The notes under the pieces: generated by a model
What the model saw: the letters and a program-made list of their open reading frames with translations, nothing else
Told to the model about the DNA's origin: nothing
The model's database searches: none
Made by a program: the position numbers and the translations under genes
Assembly (NCBI GenBank): GCA_965198655.1
Contig: OZ240668.1
Location: 744,001-808,000 of the forward strand
Length of the DNA: 64,000 nt
Direction of reading: 5' to 3'
Source of the DNA: Lichenicola sp965198655
GTDB lineage: Bacteria; Pseudomonadota; Alphaproteobacteria; Acetobacterales; Acetobacteraceae
Shown here: positions 1-8,071 of the stretch, in pieces
How positions within the stretch are numbered: the first letter of the stretch is position 1
Layout of the letters: every line of letters starts with the position of its first letter

Positions 1-159
1 GCCGCGCGTGCCGCGGGAAGGCCTATCGGAGCGTCCCCGGGCCGGGTTCGTCAAGTGCCGCGTCCCGGCCACGGTGATCGGAAGAGAAACGCGATTTACC
101 TCCCGCCGATGATATAGCAGATTGCAGTCATCCACCCTGGGTTGTGGGAGCAGCCGAAC

Positions 160-1215
160 ATGTCATCAAAGCTGTGGCCCTTCGACGAGCATGTCCTTTT
201 CCACGTGACGGATCCGCCCGAGCTCGCCAGCCTGGCGACCCTATTGTTGGCCGGGCTGACCGGCCTGCGCCGATATCGTGCCACCGGGTCCGGTCCGGCG
301 GAGGGGAGGGATGGCCGACACGGGGACAGCCGGAACCAAGTCGGGCGGAGCGCTGTCGGGCCGCTCAGCATGGTCGTCGGCACGGCCGGGCTGCTGATGC
401 TGCCCGGAATGCGTCCAGCCGTGCCGGCAACTTCCCTGCTGCCAGCGGTCATCCTGTCCCTTTGCGGCTGCCTGGGCGCCTGGCTGCTCCGGATCAACGC
501 GTCGACCGTGAACGGCGGCCACGCGTCCCTGGGACGAGCGGAGATCCTGGACCGGCTCGCCGTCCTGGCGCGACCGGAGGACAGGCGGGCTGTCGGCCTG
601 CGCCGGGATGGCGACGGTCTCGTGCACCAACTGGCGCTGCTCGCCGGCCTGGGACCGGCGGAGGCCGCCCAGCTGCGGCATGCGGCCAGCTTCCGCCATC
701 TCGGCCGGATCGCGATTCCCGACGCCGTCCTGCACAAGGCCGTTCCCCTCGACGAGGCCGAGCGCCGCCTGCTGCGACAGGTGCCGGCGATCGGCGCCCG
801 CCTGCTCGGTGGCGGCCACTCGGCGCTGCTCGAGCGCGCGGCGGAGATGGCGCTCGGGCACCAGGAGTGCTGGGACGGCAGTGGCTACCCGCAAGGCCTA
901 GCCGGGGTCCAGATCCCGCTCGCCGCGCGGATCGCCGCGATCGCCGACCAGGCCGCGGTCCTGCTTCCGTCCGGCCGGACGATCGAGCCCCGGCTGCTCG
1001 ACGCGGCTATGGAGCGGCTGGCGGCGCAAGCGGGGCGCCGCCTCGATCCGGTGCTGACGCGCTTGTTCCTGGACACGCTGCGTGCCGGGCCGCTACGTCC
1101 TGACGCGGGGAACGGCGGCGGGCAGGATGTCGACGGCGGTGCCGCGACGCGCCAGGGCCATCGGCCCGATCCCGCAGCGCTCGTTCCCGCCGTGCCCTGC
1201 GCGGCTCCACCCTGA
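160..1215 (+). CDS. Membrane-anchored HD-GYP-like protein with degenerate HD motif
   Basis: About 351 aa. Hydrophobic stretches near residues 22-37 and 70-110 suggest membrane anchoring, followed by an HD-GYP-like domain (about 150-320). The GYP part is recognisable (WDGSGYPQGL, residues 238-247) with an upstream His at 234. The metal-binding HD pair, normally LHDIGK, reads FRHLGR (178-183), and the second His of the usual HHE is Gln. HD-GYP proteins hydrolyse cyclic di-GMP; loss of the metal ligands suggests a sensor or scaffold rather than an active phosphodiesterase (inference). Start ATG at 160 was chosen because GGGAG lies 9 nt upstream; an in-frame TTG at 142 lacks such a site. No partner gene is evident. 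Confidence 0.7.
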   Translation: MSSKLWPFDEHVLFHVTDPPELASLATLLLAGLTGLRRYRATGSGPAEGRDGRHGDSRNQVGRSAVGPLSMVVGTAGLLMLPGMRPAVPATSLLPAVILSLCGCLGAWLLRINASTVNGGHASLGRAEILDRLAVLARPEDRRAVGLRRDGDGLVHQLALLAGLGPAEAAQLRHAASFRHLGRIAIPDAVLHKAVPLDEAERRLLRQVPAIGARLLGGGHSALLERAAEMALGHQECWDGSGYPQGLAGVQIPLAARIAAIADQAAVLLPSGRTIEPRLLDAAMERLAAQAGRRLDPVLTRLFLDTLRAGPLRPDAGNGGGQDVDGGAATRQGHRPDPAALVPAVPCAAPP

Positions 1216-1261
1216 TCCTCCGCCGGCGCCTGCCCGGCGTCCTGCCTGGAGTGTTCGACCC

Positions 1262-3130
1262 GTGACCGATCCCGACCCCACGCGCGGGGCGTCCGCCGCG
1301 AAGGGGGGCCGCGGCGTGTTCATCGCCGTGCTGGCGTTCCTGTTCGGCCACTGGCGGCGCCGTCCGCTGCTGGTGTCGCTGGTCGCCGGCGGCATGGTGC
1401 TGGCCACCCTGACCGACGTGGTGACGCCGATCCTGGCCGGACACCTGGTGGACGACGTGACCGGGCTGCCGCCGCACCTGCTCGGCACCGGCACCGGCAC
1501 CGGCACCGGCGCCGCGCGCCCGCCGCAGGCGCGGGCGGCGCTGCACGACAGCCTCCTCATGCTGGGCGGCCTGGCGGCGTTGGGCCTGGTCAGCGTGCTC
1601 GGCCGCCGGCTCGCCTTCATCGGCATCACCCGGCTGACGGTGCGGATCATGGGCGACATCGCCCGCACCGCGTTCGCCCGGGTGCAGCGCTTCTCCACCG
1701 ACTGGCACGCCAACACCTTCGCCGGCTCCACCGTGCGACGGCTCACCCGCGGCATGTGGGCGGTCGACATGCTTGACGACACCCTGCTGCTGATGCTGCT
1801 GCCCGAGCTGTGCGTGCTGGTCGGCACCACGGTGGTGCTGGCGCTGCGCTGGCCGATGATGGGTCTGCTGCTCGGCCTCGGCTCCGCCTGCTTCGCGGCG
1901 CTGTCGGTGACGATGACGCTGTTCTACGTCGCCCCCTCCGCCCGGCTCGCCAATAGCTGGGACACGAGGCTAGGCGCGGTGCTGGCCGACGCCATCACCT
2001 GCAACGCCGTGGTCAAGGCGTTCGGCGCCGAGGGCCGCGAGGACGGGCGGCTGGCGCGCGTGGTCGAGCGCTGGTCGCGGCGCACCACACGCACCTGGCT
2101 GCGCGGCACCGACAGCGGCAACCTGCAGAACCTCACGCTGACCGTTCTGCGCCTGTCCCTGGTCGCCGCCGTGCTGTTCCTGTGGTGGCACGGCCGGGCC
2201 GGCGCCGGCGACGTCGCCTACGTGCTGACCATGGTGTTCCTGGTGCAGGGCTACCTGCGCGACATCGGCCAGCAGATCAGCGTGGTGCAGCGCTCGGTGA
2301 ACGAGATGGAGGAGCTGGTCGCCCTTTACCGCGAGCCGGAGGGGGTGCGCGACCGCCCGCACGCGCCGCCGATCCGCATCACCGACGGCGAGATCCGCTT
2401 CGAGCGGGCCTCGTTCCGCTATGCCGGCCAGACGGCGCCGCTGTTCCGGGACCTCGACCTCGACATTCCGGCCGGCAGCCGGGTGGCGCTGGTGGGACCG
2501 TCCGGCTCCGGCAAGACCAGCCTGACCAAGCTGCTGCAGCGCTTGTACGACTTGCAGGGCGGACGCATCCTGATCGACGGGCAGGACATCGCCCAAGTGG
2601 CGCAGGAGTCCTTGCGCTCGCAGATCGCCCTGGTGCCGCAGGAGCCGGTGCTGTTCCACCGCTCGCTCGCCGAGAACATCGGCTACGCGCGGCCCGACGC
2701 CAGCCTGGCCGAGATCGAGCAGGCGGCGCGGCTCGCCAACGCGTCCGGCTTCATCGACCGGTTGCCGGCCGGCTACGCCACCCTGGTCGGCGAGCGCGGC
2801 GTCAAGCTGTCGGGTGGCGAGCGCCAGCGCATCGCCATCGCGCGCGCCTTCCTGGCCGACGCGCGGGTGCTGATCCTGGACGAGGCAACCTCCAGCCTGG
2901 ACTCCGAGTCCGAGGCGCTGGTGCAGGACGCGATGCAGCGGCTGATGGTCGGCCGCACCGTGATCGTGATCGCGCACCGCTTGTCCACCGTGGTCTCGCT
3001 CGACCGGATCCTGGTGTTCTCGCACGGCACCGTGGTCGAGGACGGCGCGCACCGGGCGCTGCTGGACCGGCCGGACGGGCTCTACCGCCGGCTGTTCGAT
3101 CGCCAGGCGCTCGGCCTGGCCACCGCGTAA
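1262..3130 (+). CDS. ABC transporter, fused permease and ATPase
   Basis: About 622 aa half-transporter of the MsbA/exporter type. The N-terminal membrane domain (about 15-370) is followed by an ATPase domain containing Walker A GPSGSGKTS, Q-loop VPQEPVLF, signature LSGGERQRIA, Walker B ILDEATSSLD and switch His in IAHRLS. It should act as a dimer in the inner membrane and export a lipid, peptide or other hydrophobic substrate; nothing nearby identifies which. Start GTG at 1262 has GGAG 10 nt upstream; the frame is open further upstream to 1082 but that part overlaps the preceding gene and is low-complexity. A GGCACC repeat lies in a loop between the first membrane segments. Confidence 0.85.
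   Translation: MTDPDPTRGASAAKGGRGVFIAVLAFLFGHWRRRPLLVSLVAGGMVLATLTDVVTPILAGHLVDDVTGLPPHLLGTGTGTGTGAARPPQARAALHDSLLMLGGLAALGLVSVLGRRLAFIGITRLTVRIMGDIARTAFARVQRFSTDWHANTFAGSTVRRLTRGMWAVDMLDDTLLLMLLPELCVLVGTTVVLALRWPMMGLLLGLGSACFAALSVTMTLFYVAPSARLANSWDTRLGAVLADAITCNAVVKAFGAEGREDGRLARVVERWSRRTTRTWLRGTDSGNLQNLTLTVLRLSLVAAVLFLWWHGRAGAGDVAYVLTMVFLVQGYLRDIGQQISVVQRSVNEMEELVALYREPEGVRDRPHAPPIRITDGEIRFERASFRYAGQTAPLFRDLDLDIPAGSRVALVGPSGSGKTSLTKLLQRLYDLQGGRILIDGQDIAQVAQESLRSQIALVPQEPVLFHRSLAENIGYARPDASLAEIEQAARLANASGFIDRLPAGYATLVGERGVKLSGGERQRIAIARAFLADARVLILDEATSSLDSESEALVQDAMQRLMVGRTVIVIAHRLSTVVSLDRILVFSHGTVVEDGAHRALLDRPDGLYRRLFDRQALGLATA
1484..1507 (+). repeat. Hexanucleotide GGCACC x4 inside the ABC transporter gene
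   Basis: Four perfect tandem GGCACC units encode alternating Gly-Thr in the ABC transporter. Because the unit is six bases, copy-number change would alter loop length without breaking the frame. Confidence 0.85.
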
Positions 3131-3139
3131 GCCAGAAGC

Positions 3140-3277
3140 AAGGCCAGGGCGCTGCCCATCGATCTGCTTCGCAGCTCGATCCGTTGGAGCCGGAGGCCCC
3201 AAACCCCTTTCACTTTAAGAATCGGGTTTGAAGGGCTTTGCCCTTCATGGGGTCCAGGGGCAAAGCCCCTGGCCTTT
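3140..3277 (-). repeat. Dispersed multi-hairpin element, copy A
   Basis: A ~138-bp element bounded by imperfect inverted termini (AAGGCCAGGG and CCCTGGCCTT). Read on the minus strand it contains CCAGGGGC-TTT-GCCCCTGG, then GAAGGGC-AAA-GCCCTTC, an ATTCTTAAAG spacer, GGGG/CCCC-rich hairpins and an ATCGA palindrome. The same architecture recurs at 15509, 33320 and 41657, and in diverged form at 34998. This copy lies between convergent genes and runs into the end of the HIT gene. Confidence 0.9.
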
Positions 3278-3659
3278 CCTCAGCCCCCGCCAGCATCGGC
3301 CCCAGCCGCCCGCCGCCGAACAGGTGCACGTGGAAGTGCGGCACTTCCTGTCCGGCATCCCGGCCCATGTTGGACAGCAGCCGATATCCCGGCTCCTCCA
3401 GCCCGAGCATCGCCGCGACCCGGCCGAGTGCCCGGCTGAAGCCGGCGAGCTCGGCGTCCGACGCGCGCGCGGAGAAGTCGGCGAACGACACGTAGGGCTG
3501 CTTCGGGATCACCAGCACGTGCACCGGCGCCTGTGGCGCGATGTCGTGGAACGCCAGCGCGTGCTCGTCCTCGAACACGCGCCGGCACGGGATCTCGCCG
3601 CGCAGGATCCGGGCGAACACGTTCTGCGCGTCGTAGGCGCCGAGGCCCGGGACCGGCAT
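3210..3659 (-). CDS. HIT family (histidine triad) nucleotide-binding protein
   Basis: 149 aa. It contains the histidine triad HFHVHLF (residues 108-114) with the upstream Asn-Gly-rich SNMGRDAGQ segment typical of HINT-type purine nucleoside phosphoramidases. It is the last gene of the his operon and begins 4 nt after hisE, an arrangement common in alphaproteobacteria. The start ATG lies just after a GGAGGAATGAGGTC leader. The last ~22 residues (about 128-149) are encoded entirely by dispersed repeat copy A, which also provides the TGA stop; normal HINT proteins end soon after the triad, so this tail is an acquired extension. Confidence 0.92.
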   Translation of the reverse strand: MPVPGLGAYDAQNVFARILRGEIPCRRVFEDEHALAFHDIAPQAPVHVLVIPKQPYVSFADFSARASDAELAGFSRALGRVAAMLGLEEPGYRLLSNMGRDAGQEVPHFHVHLFGGGRLGPMLAGAEERPGALPLDPMKGKALQTRFLK

Positions 3660-3663
3660 GACC

Positions 3664-4203
3664 TCATTCCTCCTGCTGGCTGGCGGCGGAGCGCGACGCC
3701 TTTTCTGCGATGCCGCTGGTGCCCTCGCGCCGCTGCAGCTCCGACCAAACCTCGCCCGGATGCAGCCCCGCATCCACCCACAGCACGATGAGGTGGTACA
3801 GCACGTCGGCGCTTTCCCCGATCAGCTTGGCGCTGTTGCCGCTGACCGCCTCGATCAGGCATTCGACCGCCTCCTCACCGAACTTCTGCGCCACCTTGGC
3901 GGTGCCGCGCGACAGCAGGCGCGCCGAATGGCTGATGTTGGGATCGGCGTCGCGCCGCTCCGTCACCACCTCGAACAGCCGGTCCAGCACGCCGGCGGTG
4001 GCGCCCGACAGGTCGGCCACCCGCGCCGCGGCGCCGCGCGACTGCCGCACCGCCTTCTTGGTCGCCGCCTGCTTCTTGGTCGGGCGCTTCCGAGCCGGGA
4101 CCGCCTCCGGTGCCGACTGGCGCGACGCCGCGGCCACCTTGGCAACCCGCTTCGGCACCGCCTTCTTCCCCGCCTTGGCCGAGCGCTTCGGTGGCTTGGT
4201 CAT
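3664..4203 (-). CDS. hisE: Phosphoribosyl-ATP pyrophosphatase with basic N-terminal tail
   Basis: 179 aa. The C-terminal ~110 residues are a standard HisE domain (EEAVECLIEA, ESADVLYHLIVLW), which hydrolyses phosphoribosyl-ATP to phosphoribosyl-AMP, the second step of histidine synthesis. The first ~60 residues are a Lys/Ala/Pro/Arg-rich tail resembling a histone H1-like segment, which ordinary HisE (about 105-110 aa) lacks. The start ATG overlaps the hisF stop by four bases (ATGA). A shorter HisE starting inside would need a start codon near residue 65, and none is obvious there. Confidence 0.93.
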   Translation of the reverse strand: MTKPPKRSAKAGKKAVPKRVAKVAAASRQSAPEAVPARKRPTKKQAATKKAVRQSRGAAARVADLSGATAGVLDRLFEVVTERRDADPNISHSARLLSRGTAKVAQKFGEEAVECLIEAVSGNSAKLIGESADVLYHLIVLWVDAGLHPGEVWSELQRREGTSGIAEKASRSAASQQEE

Positions 4204-4979
4204 GGGCAGTCCTGGCTGTTGGCAACCGGGCGCACCGGCTGGCCGGCCTCGCGCAGCGCCTGCTTGACCCCTGCCACCGTGAACTGACCGAAATGGAACA
4301 CGCTGGCGGCGAGCAGGCCCGATGCGCCCGCCTCCGCACCCTCGACGAAGTGCGCGAGCGCCCCCACGCCCCCCGACGCCACCACCGGCACCCGCACTGC
4401 GCCGCACACCGCCCGCAGCAGGTCGAGGTCGAAGCCCCGCCCGGTGCCGTCCCGGTCCATGCTGGTCAGCAGGATCTCGCCGGCGCCGGCCTCGGCTACC
4501 TGCCGGCACCACTCCACCGCATCGCGACCGGTGCCGGTGCGCCCGCCATGGGTGAACACCTCCCAGCCGCCGCGCCCGTCGGCGCGCGCGTCCACCGCCA
4601 CCACCACGCACTGGCTGCCGAACTTTTCCGCAGCCTCGCCGACCAGCGCCGGACGCGCCACCGCGGCCGAGTTCATGCTGCACTTGTCCGCACCGGCCAG
4701 CAGCAGGCGGCGCATGTCCTCCGTCGAGCGCACGCCCCCGCCCACCGTCAGCGGCAGGAAGATCCGTGCCGCGGTGCGGCTGACCACGTCGAGCAGGATG
4801 TCGCGCTTCTCGTGGCTGGCGGCGATGTCCAGGAAGGTGAGCTCGTCCGCGCCGGCCGAGTCGTACACCGCCGCTTGCTCGACCGGGTCGCCGGCGTCGC
4901 GCAGGCTGACGAAGTTGACGCCCTTGACCACGCGGCCGTCCTTGACGTCCAGGCACGGGATCACGCGCAGCTTGAGCAT
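4200..4979 (-). CDS. hisF: Imidazole glycerol phosphate synthase, cyclase subunit
   Basis: 259 aa (beta/alpha)8 barrel of usual length. It opens with VIPCLDVKDGRVVKG, containing the catalytic Asp of the cyclase, and carries TVGGGVRS, NSAAV and the second Asp in SMDRDGTGRGFD. It pairs with HisH to make imidazole glycerol phosphate and AICAR from PRFAR and ammonia. It lies 11 nt after the GNAT-HisA fusion and overlaps hisE. Confidence 0.97.
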   Translation of the reverse strand: MLKLRVIPCLDVKDGRVVKGVNFVSLRDAGDPVEQAAVYDSAGADELTFLDIAASHEKRDILLDVVSRTAARIFLPLTVGGGVRSTEDMRRLLLAGADKCSMNSAAVARPALVGEAAEKFGSQCVVVAVDARADGRGGWEVFTHGGRTGTGRDAVEWCRQVAEAGAGEILLTSMDRDGTGRGFDLDLLRAVCGAVRVPVVASGGVGALAHFVEGAEAGASGLLAASVFHFGQFTVAGVKQALREAGQPVRPVANSQDCP

Positions 4980-4990
4980 GGAGACCCCAT

Positions 4991-6361
4991 CTAGGCGAGC
5001 ACCGCCAGCGCCTCGCGCGGCTCGATCCGCCCGTCGTAGAGGGCGCGCCCGACGATCACCCCCTCGATGCCGGGGCAACGCGCCGACGCGGCCTTGAGTG
5101 CTTGCAGGTGCTCGATCCGTCCGACCCCGCCGCTCGCCACCACCGGGGTCGACAGCCGGGCGGACAGGGCGCAGGTCTGCTCGATGTCGAGCCCGGTCAG
5201 CATGCCGTCGCGGGCGATCTCGGTGAACACGATCGCCGCCACGCCCACGTCCTGCATGCGCAGGGCGAGCTCCACCGCCGACAGCTCCGACACTTCGGCC
5301 CAGCCTTCGGTGGCGACCCGCCCATCGCGGGCGTCGATGCCGCACACGATGCGGTCCGGGAACGCCCGGCAGGCGTCGCGCACCAGCTCCGGGTTCTTCA
5401 CCGCGGCACTGCCCAGGATGACGCGCCTGACCCCGGCCGCCAGCCACCGCTCGATCTCGGCCATGTCCCGCAGGCCTCCGCCGAGTTGCACCGGCACCTC
5501 GGCGTTGGCGATCACCGCCTCGATCGCCTCGGCGTTCACCGACCGCCCGGCGAAGGCGCCATTCAGGTCCACCACGTGCAGCCAGCGGCACCCGGCCGCG
5601 ACCCAGGCCCGCGCCTGCGCGCCCGGATCGTCCGAGTACACGGTGGCGTCGCCCATCTCGCCGCGGCGCAGCCGGACGCAGGCGCCGTCCTTGAGGTCTA
5701 TCGCCGGATACAGCGTCAGGGGCCGGACCGCCTGTGCCGGCTTCTCCGCCTCCGGTGCCGCGGCGGCGGCGACGGCGGCAGCGCTGGCGGCAGCCTCCGG
5801 CCGGGTCGCGGCCAGGCGCCCGCGATCCTGCAGCCGCTTGGTGAAGAAGAAGCCGGCCACGGTCTCGCCACCGACCCGGGCATAGTGCGGATGCGTGCCC
5901 CAGTGGCGGTAGCCCAGGCTGTCGTAGAGCCTGATCGCCGCCTCCTGGGTTTCGCGCACGTCGAGGTTCAGCACCTGGTAGCCGAGCGCCCGGGCGCAGT
6001 CCTCCACCGCCTCGGTCATCATCCGGGCCAGACCGTGGCCGCGGGCATAGGGGGCGATGAAGCTGTGCATCAGGGTGGCGCTCATCGCCTGCGCCTCGTT
6101 GTTGCGCGCGGGCCGAAGAAGCTGGGTCGCGCCGACGATGGTGCCGTTGAGCCGGCCCACGAACAGCGCGCGCTCGGGCACCAGCAGGATGCCGCGGAAA
6201 TACTGCTCCAGCGTGCGTCGGCCCGGCGAGGTCACCCAGCCGAAGCCGCCGCCGTCCAGGATCGCCGCGTCGGTGGCCTCGCACAGCGCCTGCATGTCGT
6301 CGTCGCCGAGAACGCCGACCCGCTCCGCGGACAGGGTGGGGGGCTGGGGGGCCGGCGTCAC
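4991..6361 (-). CDS. hisA: GNAT acetyltransferase fused to HisA isomerase
   Basis: 456 aa, about 215 longer than usual HisA. Residues ~10-180 form a GNAT domain with the acetyl-CoA pyrophosphate loop ARGHGLARMM (106-115) and a C-terminal AIRLYDSLGYRHWG motif. An Ala/Glu/Pro linker (about 185-212) leads to HisA (about 215-456), which starts at LTLYPAIDLKDG with catalytic Asp222 and carries the second Asp (343) in GIDARDG. HisA isomerises ProFAR to PRFAR. There is no ATG or GTG at the domain junction and the frame is continuous, so a single fused product is likely. GTG start at 6361 overlaps the hisH stop (GTGA). The GNAT substrate is unknown. Confidence 0.9.
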   Translation of the reverse strand: MTPAPQPPTLSAERVGVLGDDDMQALCEATDAAILDGGGFGWVTSPGRRTLEQYFRGILLVPERALFVGRLNGTIVGATQLLRPARNNEAQAMSATLMHSFIAPYARGHGLARMMTEAVEDCARALGYQVLNLDVRETQEAAIRLYDSLGYRHWGTHPHYARVGGETVAGFFFTKRLQDRGRLAATRPEAAASAAAVAAAAAPEAEKPAQAVRPLTLYPAIDLKDGACVRLRRGEMGDATVYSDDPGAQARAWVAAGCRWLHVVDLNGAFAGRSVNAEAIEAVIANAEVPVQLGGGLRDMAEIERWLAAGVRRVILGSAAVKNPELVRDACRAFPDRIVCGIDARDGRVATEGWAEVSELSAVELALRMQDVGVAAIVFTEIARDGMLTGLDIEQTCALSARLSTPVVASGGVGRIEHLQALKAASARCPGIEGVIVGRALYDGRIEPREALAVLA

Positions 6362-7011
6362 CGTTCGGGACTCCAGCGCAGGAAGTTGAGCAGGATGCGC
6401 AGGCCCACGCGCTGGCTCTTCTCGACGTGGAACTGCGTGCCGGCGCGGTTGCCGCGCGCCACCAGCGCCGGCACCTCGCCGCCATAGGACGTGGTCGCGA
6501 CCAGGTCGGCCGGGTCGTGGTTCGCCAGCGCGAACGAGTGCACGAAGTAGCCGTGGTCGCCGGGTCGGAGCCCGTCGGTCAGCGGATGCGCGCCGGGGGT
6601 GAAGGCGAGCTCGTTCCAGCCCATCTGCGGCAGACGCAGGCCGGGGGCCGCCATCGGCGCGATCTCGCCCTGGATCCAGCCGAGCCCGGGCGTTTCGCCG
6701 TGCTCCAGCCCGCGCTCGGCCATCAGCTGCATGCCGACGCAGATGCCGAGGAACGGCGCGCCGCCCGCGGTCGCCGTCTCGATCGCCGCGCGCAATCCGG
6801 CCACCGCGGACAGCCCGCGCGCGCAGTCGGCGAACGCCCCCTGGCCCGGCAGCACGATGCGGTCGGCGTCCCGCACCCAGTCCGGATCGGCGGACACGCG
6901 GATCTCGGCGTCGAGCCCGCCCTCCCGGGCCGCCTGCTCCAGCGCCCGCGCCGCCGAGGCGAGGTTGCCGCCCTGGTAGTCCACCACGGCGACGCGGCCG
7001 CCCTCGGTCAT
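6358..7011 (-). CDS. hisH: Imidazole glycerol phosphate synthase, glutaminase subunit
   Basis: 217 aa class I glutamine amidotransferase. The nucleophile Cys is in FLGICVGMQLM, the triad His-Glu in TQFHVEKSQ, and the N-terminus VAVVDYQGGN is typical. It feeds ammonia to HisF. The start ATG overlaps the stop of the DUF2628 gene (ATGA). Confidence 0.97.
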   Translation of the reverse strand: MTEGGRVAVVDYQGGNLASAARALEQAAREGGLDAEIRVSADPDWVRDADRIVLPGQGAFADCARGLSAVAGLRAAIETATAGGAPFLGICVGMQLMAERGLEHGETPGLGWIQGEIAPMAAPGLRLPQMGWNELAFTPGAHPLTDGLRPGDHGYFVHSFALANHDPADLVATTSYGGEVPALVARGNRAGTQFHVEKSQRVGLRILLNFLRWSPER

Positions 7012-7403
7012 GCCGTCCCTTCCTGTGCCGGCCGCCCGAGCAGGTCGGGCAGCAGCGACAGCAGCCGCAGCAGGGCGGTGTCCCGGTCCGGACCCGCCAC
7101 GATCGGGCCGGGCACGAAGCCGGCCTGGCGCAGCTCCCAGCGGCGCCAGTCGTGGGCGAACAGCGCGACGGCGAGGTTGAGCCCGGGCAGCAGCACCCAG
7201 GCCGCCGGGACGAGCCGGGCCAGCACGCCGATCAGGAGTGCTGCGATCCCGGCCAGGACCGCCACCAGCCAGCTGCCGCGCCGCAGCAGCACCAGCCAGC
7301 CGAACAGCAGCGCCCAGGGCGAGAACCCTTCCGGCACCAGCACCGGCGGCTGCTCCGGACGCGCCGGGTCGGGCAGGGGAAAGTGCGTGCTGTAGCTCCT
7401 CAC
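7008..7403 (-). CDS. DUF2628-like small membrane protein in the his operon
   Basis: 131 aa. A short soluble N-terminus is followed by two or three hydrophobic segments (about 28-75), with an FSPWALLFGWLVLLRRG motif typical of DUF2628 proteins, and then a C-terminal cytoplasmic stretch. Function is unknown; it is translationally coupled at both ends (GTGA with hisB, ATGA with hisH), so it is expressed with the histidine enzymes, though no catalytic motif links it to the pathway. Confidence 0.75.
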   Translation of the reverse strand: MRSYSTHFPLPDPARPEQPPVLVPEGFSPWALLFGWLVLLRRGSWLVAVLAGIAALLIGVLARLVPAAWVLLPGLNLAVALFAHDWRRWELRQAGFVPGPIVAGPDRDTALLRLLSLLPDLLGRPAQEGTA

Positions 7404-7996
7404 AGCACCCCCTTGGTGGACGGGATCCGGCCCAGGCTGCGCGGGTCGGGCTCGGTGGCCGCACGCAGCGCCCGCGCCACCGCCTTGAAGCAGGCCTCGG
7501 CGACGTGGTGGTTGTTGGTGCCGCCCTTCTGCGTCACGTGCAGCGACAGGCCGGCGTTGCTCGAGAAGCCGCGGAAGAACTCCTCGAACAGCTCGGTGTC
7601 CATCTCGCCGATCTTGTCGCGCGGAAACGACACGTTCCAGACCAGGAACGCGCGTCCGGAGATGTCGATCGCCGCCTCGACCAGCGCCTCGTCCATCGGC
7701 ACCACCGCGTGGCCGTAGCGGCGTATCCCGGCCTTGTTCCCCAGCGCGCGGGTCAGCGCCTGGCCCAGCACGATGCCGACATCCTCGGTGGTGTGGTGGA
7801 AGTCGACGTGGAGGTCGCCGACCGCCTTGACCTCCAGGTCGAACGAGGCATGCCGCGCCAGCGCGGTCAGCATGTGGTCGAGAAAGCCGATCCCGGTCTC
7901 GACCACCGCCTGCCCAGTGCCGTCCAGCCCCAGCGACAAGGTGATTTCGGTTTCAGCCGTGACGCGGTGGAGCTGGGCGCTGCGGGTGGGTTCCAT
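7400..7996 (-). CDS. hisB: Imidazoleglycerol-phosphate dehydratase
   Basis: 198 aa, the mono-functional form without the histidinol-phosphatase domain. Metal-binding motifs are visible: GFLDHMLTALARH, the DFHHTTEDVG His-His-Glu block and KGGTNNHHVAEACFKA near the end. It dehydrates imidazole glycerol phosphate to imidazole acetol phosphate. An AGGGAGGA Shine-Dalgarno precedes the ATG. It is the first his gene here, 75 nt after fliP on the same strand. Confidence 0.97.
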   Translation of the reverse strand: MEPTRSAQLHRVTAETEITLSLGLDGTGQAVVETGIGFLDHMLTALARHASFDLEVKAVGDLHVDFHHTTEDVGIVLGQALTRALGNKAGIRRYGHAVVPMDEALVEAAIDISGRAFLVWNVSFPRDKIGEMDTELFEEFFRGFSSNAGLSLHVTQKGGTNNHHVAEACFKAVARALRAATEPDPRSLGRIPSTKGVL

Positions 7997-8071
7997 GGTG
8001 AGTTCCTCCCTACAGGATCACGGGAAGGGAGGCCACCGTCGGCGCCTGCCGGCCGGCGTCATCGGTGGGCA

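Noticed and set aside
1262..3130. ABC gene as the type I secretion ATPase for the repeat protein
   Set aside because: It lacks an N-terminal peptidase-like domain and has no membrane-fusion or TolC partner nearby; it is also 44 kb away.
7996..8071. A his leader peptide (attenuator) before hisB
   Set aside because: No short ORF with consecutive His codons and no terminator hairpin in the 75-bp gap.
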